Source of the DNA: JAGVPT01 sp963717445
GTDB lineage: Bacteria > Bacteroidota > Ignavibacteria > UBA10030 > UBA8401
DNA length: 64,000 bases
NCBI GenBank assembly: GCA_963717445.1
Contig: OY970334.1
Location: 1,984,001-2,048,000 of the forward strand
Direction of reading: 5' to 3'
Shown piece by piece: positions 26,593-33,950 of the stretch. The notes under the pieces were generated by a model. It saw only the letters and a list, made by a program, of their open reading frames with translations, had not been told where the DNA came from and did not search any database. Both the position numbers and the translations under genes were made by a program. Positions within the stretch are counted from its first letter, which is position 1; each line of letters opens with the position of its first letter.

Positions 26593-28542
26593 TTATTTCC
26601 CTTCGACCAAAACTTCATATACGATCACCGGAGCGTCGAGCCCTTTCACTTTTATCGGTTCGAGCGGACGGATCGGAACTTCACCTTTAACATACCGGTA
26701 TGTTGTTTCCGAAATCATAATCCCTTCAACCGGCGCGTTCGATTCAAGGCGCTGAGCAAGATTGACGTCCGAGCCGAGAACGGTGTATTCCATCCTCCGG
26801 GCCGAACCTAAATCTCCCACGACGGCTTCACCGGTGTTGATGCCGATGCGAACCCGAAGAGGAAGCCTTCCTGCCGGCTCCCAGCGTCCTCTCAGCTCGC
26901 GGCATTTTAATTGCATTTCAATCGCCGCCCTCACACAGCGAAGCGCATGATCCGGCTGCGGCTCCGGCGCACCGTAAAAAACCATTAGACCGTCTCCGAT
27001 AAATTTGTCCACTGTCCCGCCGTACTTAAACACAATATCAGTCATCGCCTCAAAATATTCGTTGAGCGTCGCGCTGATTTCTTCAGGCATCATTGTGGAC
27101 GAATATGTTGTAAAACTTTTGATGTCGCTGAACATGATGGTAACTTCTCTTCTTTTCGGCATCGTTGTCAGCGTGTCCGGAGCGTCGACCATCTGCCGAA
27201 CGACGGACGGGGGAAAATATTGTTCAAATTTTGACCGGAGTTTTTGTTTCTCCCGTTCCTCGGTAATATACCAGTAGACGACAACCGATGTTGCCGAAAA
27301 GGCACCGCTCATCAGCGGGCGAATGATTGATACGACTGCATTTGCGTATATAAAAAGCCCCGCAGCGACAAGGACGTACGCGGCAAGAAGCCCGGAGACG
27401 GCGAGCGCAAACCGGATAGACGACAATCGGCTGGAGAAAAAGAAGAAAAGTGCAGCGAATGTCAATTCCACAAAAAGCATCGGCACGGTTGGTAATTCGA
27501 ACAAGAAGCTTTGCGTGAGTATGGTATTGAGTGTGTTGGCATGAAGCCCGACGAGGGGATAGCTTTGTTCAAAAGGAGTCGGCCCAATGTCCGACGCGCC
27601 GGTCGAGACGTCCCCAACGATGGCTATGGAACCGCCATACCGCTCGCCGAAGGCTTCGACCTCATCCTGATCGCCCGCAATACCAAGAAGTTGCGCAAAA
27701 CTGAGATGCCTCATCGCAGACCAATTGCCGATCCAATTGATAAGCATATTGCCGCGTGAATCGATAGGAATTACAATATCGCGCTTTGTGCCGCCAGGTA
27801 ATTGGGCATTCGCGAGCGTTATTGCTTTCCCGCCCCGTATAGTGATTTGTTCCGGCGTAACATGAAGGTAGTCGCACACCAATCGCATGACCATGCTTGG
27901 ATAGAATTTTTCCTCGTAGCGAATCAGCAACGGGACGCGCCGGAATACGCCGTCTGCATCGGGCCGCACGCTGATAAAGCCGACGCCGCGTGCAGCATTT
28001 GCCAGATCATTCCATGTCAGGAGCATCGCGCCGGCATGATAAAACTCCCCAACGTCCTGTGCATTGAGTGTCCACAACGTCGAATCGAGAAAGCGAGCGA
28101 TATCAGAAGAAACTGTTTCTTTGTTGAGGGTAGTGTCGTCCAAACTAAAAGCCACGGGAAAATATGCACGCCCAAATGCTTTCGTTGAAGCAACAAGAAT
28201 GCTGTCGTCGTACGACTGCATTTTTTGAGCAAAAATAATATCGAATGCTACGGCAGAGCAATTCATTCCGCTCAATACGTTGAGGACATCACCGTAGTAC
28301 CGCCGTGGAAAGTAATAGTTCAGTTTTCTAATAGTGGAATTTGCAATATCGACATGAAGAATGGAAGAATCGTATGCAGGGGGATGCAGCGCCGCTCGCA
28401 TAAGAAAGAGCCGGTCGACTGTTTGAAGATTCCAAGATTCAAAAATGCCGGGAAAGATCCAAAAGAGGAAATGCGACAAACAAAACGATGCAGCTATTAA
28501 GAGTCCAGCGCTGGTGGCTCTGCGCTTCTTACTTGTGGTCAA
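26593..28542 (-). CDS. CHASE2-domain class III adenylate/guanylate cyclase
   Basis: This membrane protein of about 650 residues has an N-terminal helix (about 10-32), a CHASE2 extracytoplasmic sensor (about 35-335, with DRLFLMRAALHPPAYDSS and IAIVGDVSTGASDIGPTP), three hydrophobic segments (about 335-410) and a class III cyclase domain. Metal aspartates are D473 in IMFSDIKSF and D517 in IGDGLMVFYG; VRIGINTGEAVVGDLGS follows. It should make cAMP or cGMP after an envelope signal. The frame is open to 28677, but ATGs there lie inside the DUF4384 gene. I prefer TTG 28542, overlapping that gene's stop by 14 bp, which indicates coupled translation. Start confidence is low, family confidence high. 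Confidence 0.85.
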   Translation of the reverse strand: MTTSKKRRATSAGLLIAASFCLSHFLFWIFPGIFESWNLQTVDRLFLMRAALHPPAYDSSILHVDIANSTIRKLNYYFPRRYYGDVLNVLSGMNCSAVAFDIIFAQKMQSYDDSILVASTKAFGRAYFPVAFSLDDTTLNKETVSSDIARFLDSTLWTLNAQDVGEFYHAGAMLLTWNDLANAARGVGFISVRPDADGVFRRVPLLIRYEEKFYPSMVMRLVCDYLHVTPEQITIRGGKAITLANAQLPGGTKRDIVIPIDSRGNMLINWIGNWSAMRHLSFAQLLGIAGDQDEVEAFGERYGGSIAIVGDVSTGASDIGPTPFEQSYPLVGLHANTLNTILTQSFLFELPTVPMLFVELTFAALFFFFSSRLSSIRFALAVSGLLAAYVLVAAGLFIYANAVVSIIRPLMSGAFSATSVVVYWYITEEREKQKLRSKFEQYFPPSVVRQMVDAPDTLTTMPKRREVTIMFSDIKSFTTYSSTMMPEEISATLNEYFEAMTDIVFKYGGTVDKFIGDGLMVFYGAPEPQPDHALRCVRAAIEMQLKCRELRGRWEPAGRLPLRVRIGINTGEAVVGDLGSARRMEYTVLGSDVNLAQRLESNAPVEGIMISETTYRYVKGEVPIRPLEPIKVKGLDAPVIVYEVLVEGK

Positions 28543-29218
28543 TGGAAATCGTTTTGCTAAAAAAATTATTCGCCAAGATCTCAGACGCGAGCACAGCGAT
28601 ATCGACTCGGTCGAGGTCGACTGCAGCTTGTTTCTCCCCGCGAACATTGCCGGCAATCGTGATCGGCCGCTCAGCAAATGTCGAAAATGTCCGGAACCGT
28701 TTCTTGATATCTTTAATTTCGTTTACTACGAATGCCGCTGCATCGGATTTCTTTTCCTCCGCCGATTTAAAGTAGGCCCTTAAATCGTTCTCAAGATCCG
28801 TCAACCGCTCGGACGAAGCAAGCACGTAAAACGTCTCAGTTCCCGTGTTCTTATCGAGCTTAAACCATTCGCGGCCTTTCGGTATATAGTAATTCTTATC
28901 CAGTTTGCAGTCTTTCTGGAACATCGCTGTGTCGTAAGGAAACAACAGCGACAATTCATTGGCCGGGCTTTTGTGGATCACGTAGACGAAAGAAGGTTTG
29001 ACCAAGTTGACAAACAATTTGAATTCATCTCCGGTGTTTAGCGAAGTATCCTTGGTGATAATTCCGATGTGGCGATTTCCCGTATCGCCGGCCCGGGCAA
29101 CGAACGCCCAATGGTATTGAATGTTATTATCGGAGGGCGCATCCTGCGCGAAGACGAGCAACGTCATTACCGGCACAAGAAGCAACAGGAAAAGGCTCGA
29201 CCTTATTTTTATAGGCAT
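28529..29218 (-). CDS. Exported DUF4384 domain protein
   Basis: This 229-residue protein has a signal peptide (MPIKIRSSLFLLLLVPVMTLLVFA, cut before QDAP). The DUF4384 region spans about 60-145: NTGDEFKLFVNLVKPSFVYV, LLFPYD, IPKGREWFKLDKNTGTE and FYVLASSERL. In many bacteria this domain is found next to, or fused to, caspase-like proteases and kinases, probably as a binding or scaffold domain. An AAGGA ribosome site precedes ATG 29218. It lies 61 bp after the WD40-caspase gene and overlaps the cyclase gene, so the three are likely one operon. Biochemical function is unknown. Confidence 0.8.
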   Translation of the reverse strand: MPIKIRSSLFLLLLVPVMTLLVFAQDAPSDNNIQYHWAFVARAGDTGNRHIGIITKDTSLNTGDEFKLFVNLVKPSFVYVIHKSPANELSLLFPYDTAMFQKDCKLDKNYYIPKGREWFKLDKNTGTETFYVLASSERLTDLENDLRAYFKSAEEKKSDAAAFVVNEIKDIKKRFRTFSTFAERPITIAGNVRGEKQAAVDLDRVDIAVLASEILANNFFSKTISIDHK

Positions 29219-29279
29219 GTTGTTTTTCCTTTCATGAAGAGAGAATCAACCGCCGGCGGTTTCTGTTTCTGCAGCAGCC

Positions 29280-31688
29280 TCAATGAGGAACCAGCGAAAT
29301 AGTAATATCTTTGTCGTAGTTCCCTTGATTCCGTGTCGGATGTTGGTTCCCCTTTGTTTGACGCTTGACATTTTCTTCGACGTAATCCATCAATTCTCCG
29401 ATGGTCACCGTGTAATCGTTGTTGACGTCCGCTGCGCCTTTCATCCCCTCCAATAAATAATAAGTGAAAACCCCGTGCCCGAATTTATCAAGCTCCTGGG
29501 ATACTTCTCCCGCCTGACTCGCCGTGAAGACAATTATCCCTTCTTTTGATTTCGACAGATCGGAAAGGTATTGGTTGATGAGATTCGTCTCCGTGAGCGA
29601 GACCCCGCGTGTCGCCAGGTCGGAGGTGATTCCTCCGCTATGGCATGCATCGGAAAAAACGATCACGCGTTTCGAAGGAATGTACCGTGTCAATGCCGTG
29701 TTGATATCCCACATCGGGAATGCAGTTGTCTCGAGCGAATTTGGGTCGCTGTCGTACGTCAGTAAATAGTTGTTGCTCGGGTTTGCCGGCTCCGGAGCGC
29801 CGTGCCCGGCAAAATAGATAATCACTAAATCCTTTTCGATGGTTTGGCGGAGAAAGATGTCGAGTGCCTGTTTGACGTTTTGCAGTGTTGCATCTTTATT
29901 GAGGAGTATTTTCATCCGCTCTGGTTCGAAACCGCCGCCGGCAGGGCTTTTCAAAAAATCGGCAAAGTCACGGGCATCACGGTCTGCATAGCTAAGGTTT
30001 TTAATCAATGGGTTCGCGTACTCAGAAATTCCGACCACCACAGCCCATTGTTGCGGCTGGCCGGAAGCATTCCGCTGCGGCTTATCCGCTTCCACACTGG
30101 CCGCGCTTGTCAAAATGCGCCGATTGATATCGACAACCTTTGAGATTTTTTCCCCGTTTTTTCCATAGACGGTAAACTGAACTTGATTGAAACCCGACGA
30201 AAGGGGTATCGGTTCGGATTGAAGCATGCCAATCGGCTTACGGGGAATGTTTTCTTTATCGGTAATTTCAATGGTGTTCAAGGTAATACTATAGCGAGCA
30301 TACTCGAACCACACTTTGAATTCCAGATTCTCCGATGCCTGGTCAGTCTCTGCGTTTTCCTTTGGGTTAAAAATCTCAACAGCGGAATCTTTTGTTAATC
30401 GTTGAATGTGAATATTTTTCGTCGCGACATTGCCCCACTCGTCCGTTGCAGTAATGGAAATATTGTTTGCCCCGTCGACGGGGAGTTGTGTAATACCCGA
30501 GAATTTCTTTGCCGGAACTTTTATACCGAGCTGCGATTTCTCATCGGCTGTCAATTCCGTCAGCGCGACCGATTGTCCCCCGATCGTCGCCTCTTTAACG
30601 CCGCTTTCATCCGACGCAATGCCAGCAACCTCAACTTCGTTAGCGTATATTTGTAAAGCTTCCCCCTTTTTCAGAGCCGGCTTTTGAATCATAAGCACCG
30701 GCGGCTCTCTGTCCGGTTTTCTCGTAAGAACCGCAAATGTTTGCACGGTACCCGACGCAGTTACTCCGATAAGAGTCGAACTGTCGGGTAAAAATAATGC
30801 CGCCGTGTAAACATTGCCGCTATCCCCGATGGTTTTCCGCCGTGACCCTGTTGTAATATCCCAAATTATTATGCCGTTCGCTGTCGATGCAAGCCATGCG
30901 TTATTGGGGTTGAAGCTGAGCGATGCGATGACGCCAGAATTTTCCCGCAGTGTTTGAAGGAGTGAAAAATTTTGTGTGTCCCAAATTCGAATCGTTGAAT
31001 CTGCCCCTCCGGCCGCAAGGTACTTGCCGTTCGGACTGAATGCTACTACCGTTGCCCTGTTCTTGAATTCTGTCAGAGTATTGATGAGGGTAGATGTTTG
31101 AGAGTCGAAAATTCTCACTGCGCCGTCGGAACCTGCAACGGCAACCCGGTTCCCTGCCGGGTTGAAAGCGACACCGAGCGCTTCGCTCTCATTCTCTCCA
31201 TTAGAGAAAACGCCGAGAGGATCGTCTGAGGCCATCGTCCAGAGTTTTATTTCTCCGTCTCCCCCGCCGCTGACAATTTCTTCAGTTGCATCGATATCGA
31301 CCGAGCGGACGCCGAGGCCATTCCCGTGCGCCGGAATTTCTTTCAATAGCGTACTATCGGCAACACTCCAGAAAGAAAGGAGGCCGCTCCCTCCCGCCGA
31401 AACGAGATATTTTCCGTCAGCGCTAAATGCTAATGTCAAGATCCTCGGAGTGTGCCCCACCAGCGCACATCTTACCTGTAGCGTTACAGGATTAATAATT
31501 TTTATTGATTTATCAAACCCAGCTAACGCAAGAAGGTTGCCTCTGGGGGAGAGTTTTGCGGTATAAATTGTGTTCGTTGTGACTGCGGCATGCTTAAGAG
31601 GTTCGACATACAATTCTTGCGCAGATAATTTCGTCACACACCACAAGAATGCGAAGAAGAACGCAAGGAGTGAGACCCTTGAAATCAT
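29280..31688 (-). CDS. Exported WD40-repeat caspase-like (C14) protease
   Basis: This protein of about 802 residues begins with a signal peptide (MISRVSLLAFFFAFLWCVTKLSA). About six WD40 blades follow (about 35-320, e.g. GKYLVSAGGSGLLSFW, GKYLAAGGADSTIRIWD), then Ig-like strands (about 330-540). The caspase p20 domain (about 555-800) has WAVVVGISEY, the catalytic His 629 in FAGHGAPE and Cys 682 in SDACHSGG. Near the end an EF-hand-like loop lies at 754-765 (Asp, Asn, Asp and Glu at loop positions 1, 3, 5 and 12). ATG 31688 has an AAAGGGA ribosome site and gives a good signal peptide; the frame is open to 31712. It should be a periplasmic or outer-surface protease; substrate unknown. Confidence 0.9.
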   Translation of the reverse strand: MISRVSLLAFFFAFLWCVTKLSAQELYVEPLKHAAVTTNTIYTAKLSPRGNLLALAGFDKSIKIINPVTLQVRCALVGHTPRILTLAFSADGKYLVSAGGSGLLSFWSVADSTLLKEIPAHGNGLGVRSVDIDATEEIVSGGGDGEIKLWTMASDDPLGVFSNGENESEALGVAFNPAGNRVAVAGSDGAVRIFDSQTSTLINTLTEFKNRATVVAFSPNGKYLAAGGADSTIRIWDTQNFSLLQTLRENSGVIASLSFNPNNAWLASTANGIIIWDITTGSRRKTIGDSGNVYTAALFLPDSSTLIGVTASGTVQTFAVLTRKPDREPPVLMIQKPALKKGEALQIYANEVEVAGIASDESGVKEATIGGQSVALTELTADEKSQLGIKVPAKKFSGITQLPVDGANNISITATDEWGNVATKNIHIQRLTKDSAVEIFNPKENAETDQASENLEFKVWFEYARYSITLNTIEITDKENIPRKPIGMLQSEPIPLSSGFNQVQFTVYGKNGEKISKVVDINRRILTSAASVEADKPQRNASGQPQQWAVVVGISEYANPLIKNLSYADRDARDFADFLKSPAGGGFEPERMKILLNKDATLQNVKQALDIFLRQTIEKDLVIIYFAGHGAPEPANPSNNYLLTYDSDPNSLETTAFPMWDINTALTRYIPSKRVIVFSDACHSGGITSDLATRGVSLTETNLINQYLSDLSKSKEGIIVFTASQAGEVSQELDKFGHGVFTYYLLEGMKGAADVNNDYTVTIGELMDYVEENVKRQTKGNQHPTRNQGNYDKDITISLVPH

Positions 31689-31784
31689 ATATTTCCCTTT
31701 TGCAATCGACAACGATTGTGAGCATTATCGATCGCTCATGGAGTTGGGATCGGCGAGAACAACCAAGCATCAAAAATGTTACCA

Positions 31785-31813
31785 AGTATGGCGAAAAGTC
31801 ATCTCTTTGTCAA
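31785..31813 (-). promoter_or_regulatory. Promoter candidate of the caspase-DUF4384-cyclase operon
   Basis: On the minus strand TTGACA (31808-31813) and CATACT (31785-31790) are spaced by 17 bp, a sigma-70-type arrangement about 100 bp upstream of the caspase start. It stands back to back with the promoter candidate at 31856-31884. Confidence 0.5.
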
Positions 31814-31855
31814 TACTAGAAATCACGCTAAAAAGGGGGGCAGGCGGAAAAATGA

Positions 31856-31884
31856 TTGACTCTCGACCCTCCGTTTTATATATT
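31856..31884 (+). promoter_or_regulatory. Promoter candidate of the TPR protein gene
   Basis: TTGACT (31856-31861) and TATATT (31879-31884) are 17 bp apart, close to the sigma-70 consensus. The expected transcript start is about 50 bp before the ATG at 31944. Confidence 0.6.
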
Positions 31885-31943
31885 CAAAACGTCTTCATGA
31901 GCAGCGTGAACACTGACGGTTTTGCAACCTCGTTGAAAATTCC

Positions 31944-33860
31944 ATGAAAAACTTCCTCATTGTCGTCCTCCTGCCGCTATGTATATTATTTTCTGAGGCA
32001 ATCGCACAGCAAAGTCCCGTTGGTATCCGACTGAAGGTCGCGGAAAAATCCGGCCTGTTCAACATGGGTGGACCGAGATTTGTTAAGCTTTCCCTCTCAA
32101 CCAAAGACAGCGAGACGAACCTTACCTGCGAAAACGTGAATAGCGGAACGCACTATTATTTCCTTCTTCAAAACGACGGGGACTGGAAGATCGATGCTGA
32201 TTTTCTGAAGGACAACTTGCCGCAGCTTTCGCTGACGCAGGAAGCATTAAAGCTTCATCCTGATTTTATCGATGCCATTATCGCCAACGGCGACAGCACG
32301 ATTGTATTGATCGGATTTCCAAAAACGTTCGCATTGAATAAACCGTTCGCTTTTGAATATCCGCTCGACAACGGGGAAGCAAGAATTGAAGTGACGGTAC
32401 CGCAGGAATATTGGGCCGGCCATTCAAAAGTGACCGGGTGTTTTGACGCCGGAGATAAGGCATTGAACGGTTTTCTCTATAAAGACGCGATCTCCGATTT
32501 CGATTCAATACTCGGCGATCGGTCGCTTGAGATTTTTCCGGCATACGACGCCGCGAAGGAAAAACGCTTGGAGGCGTTCAATAAATATTTTGACGAGAAT
32601 TTCGACAGCCTCTCGAAAGCAATGACATACGCGGCAGATATAAAACAAAAAATCGCAGCAACCGTAGAAACCGTGCCCAAGTTTCAGTTTGTCACGGATT
32701 CCCTTGCCGACTCGTCGCTCGGTATTTCCGCCTCCGACGCGACCGTTGAACCGTTAATGGAAAAAGCACGAAACGCGATCCAACGCTCGCATGCCGCCCT
32801 CGATTCGCTTCGCCGGGCACTTGATGATTTCAACGTACGGTGGATCATTGCAGGATCATCCGGGGGCAGGATAGACTTCAAATATAAATACATTATCGAG
32901 GGGTTGGCGTACGCTTTTTCGTCGGTGAATTTCGCGGATTCCACAGCAAAAGAAATGGCATGCACGATCCCTGAAGAGCTTTCCGAGCGGTTGAAAAAAT
33001 TTAATCTTGATGAATCGTACGAAACCTTTGTCCGTATCGCCGGCGAACGCTGGAAAAACAAGTCGGCGCTGTTCCCGCCCGAGTTCCTAGCTAACCTCAG
33101 CAAAGATTCGACGCAATTTCCGCTCCCCTATTATTCGGTGTTAAAAGCGGTGGACGATTTCTATTCCTCGAATTTTGACGACGCGAAAAAAGAAATCTTT
33201 CAGGTAATGAAAACTTCGTACGACCACGACTTGACAAATAGGATGGATGACCTCCGTATTCTCATCGATACGCGGGAGAAAAAAATTCCGATTGAAGTGC
33301 TGGTTCACATGCAAGAAGGGGAAGCCGCGGAAGAAAAAGGAAATTCCGACGGAGCCGCCGAGCACTATAAAGATGCGATGCTTATCGCCGATGATTACGC
33401 CCCGGCCGCTTTCGCGCTCGGTAAGCTGTATGACCGCATCGGAGACAGCTACAAGGCGAACAACTTTTTCCAGAAAGCCGTCAGCACCGACACGCTCTAT
33501 TATTCGGCCTACCGGTTCCTGTACACCAATTATTTCAAGAACTCAAACTTCAAGCCGATGATCGATTTATTGACGCAGGCGCTTGCGCGCGGGAACGATT
33601 TTTACGACATCCATTATTATCTTGGCATCGCCTATAACGGCGCCGCGCTGTTTGACGATGCAATCAAACAATACGAACGGGCATTGGAACTGAACCCAAA
33701 AAGCATCGACGCGAATATTCAGGCAGGAATTGCGTACCAAAATATGAAATCGTACGCCAAGGCTCGTGAGTACTACACGCGGGCAATTGAAATCGATCCC
33801 GAGAACCAAACAGCTACCGAGAATATGAAAAGGCTGGACGATCTTCAGAAGAAATTCTAA
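31944..33860 (+). CDS. Exported TPR-repeat protein
   Basis: This 638-residue protein has a signal peptide (MKNFLIVVLLPLCILFSEAIA, then QQSP). An N-terminal beta-rich part (about 25-160) is followed by a helical, coiled-coil-rich region (about 175-300) and at least four TPR units at the C-terminus (about 450-635: AEEKGNSDGAAEHYKDAMLI, PAAFALGKLYDRIGDSYKAN, IHYYLGIAYNGAALFDDAIK, AGIAYQNMKSYAKAREYYTR). TPRs bind partner proteins. It is read divergently from the caspase operon with its promoter 42 bp away, so joint control and a shared envelope role are plausible but not proven. Family beyond TPR not recognised. Confidence 0.82.
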   Translation: MKNFLIVVLLPLCILFSEAIAQQSPVGIRLKVAEKSGLFNMGGPRFVKLSLSTKDSETNLTCENVNSGTHYYFLLQNDGDWKIDADFLKDNLPQLSLTQEALKLHPDFIDAIIANGDSTIVLIGFPKTFALNKPFAFEYPLDNGEARIEVTVPQEYWAGHSKVTGCFDAGDKALNGFLYKDAISDFDSILGDRSLEIFPAYDAAKEKRLEAFNKYFDENFDSLSKAMTYAADIKQKIAATVETVPKFQFVTDSLADSSLGISASDATVEPLMEKARNAIQRSHAALDSLRRALDDFNVRWIIAGSSGGRIDFKYKYIIEGLAYAFSSVNFADSTAKEMACTIPEELSERLKKFNLDESYETFVRIAGERWKNKSALFPPEFLANLSKDSTQFPLPYYSVLKAVDDFYSSNFDDAKKEIFQVMKTSYDHDLTNRMDDLRILIDTREKKIPIEVLVHMQEGEAAEEKGNSDGAAEHYKDAMLIADDYAPAAFALGKLYDRIGDSYKANNFFQKAVSTDTLYYSAYRFLYTNYFKNSNFKPMIDLLTQALARGNDFYDIHYYLGIAYNGAALFDDAIKQYERALELNPKSIDANIQAGIAYQNMKSYAKAREYYTRAIEIDPENQTATENMKRLDDLQKKF

Positions 33861-33950
33861 CCAACTATCCTGTGTTAGTGCTGTGTCAAATAAAACAGGC
33901 CCCACCCTATCCCACCCCTAAAAGTGGAGGGAAAACGCACTCCCCTTAAA

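Noticed and set aside
29249..29262. 14-bp palindrome AACCGCCGGCGGTT between caspase and DUF4384 genes as a terminator
   Set aside because: There is no loop and no T-run on the minus strand; it sits within an apparent operon. It could be a minor processing site.
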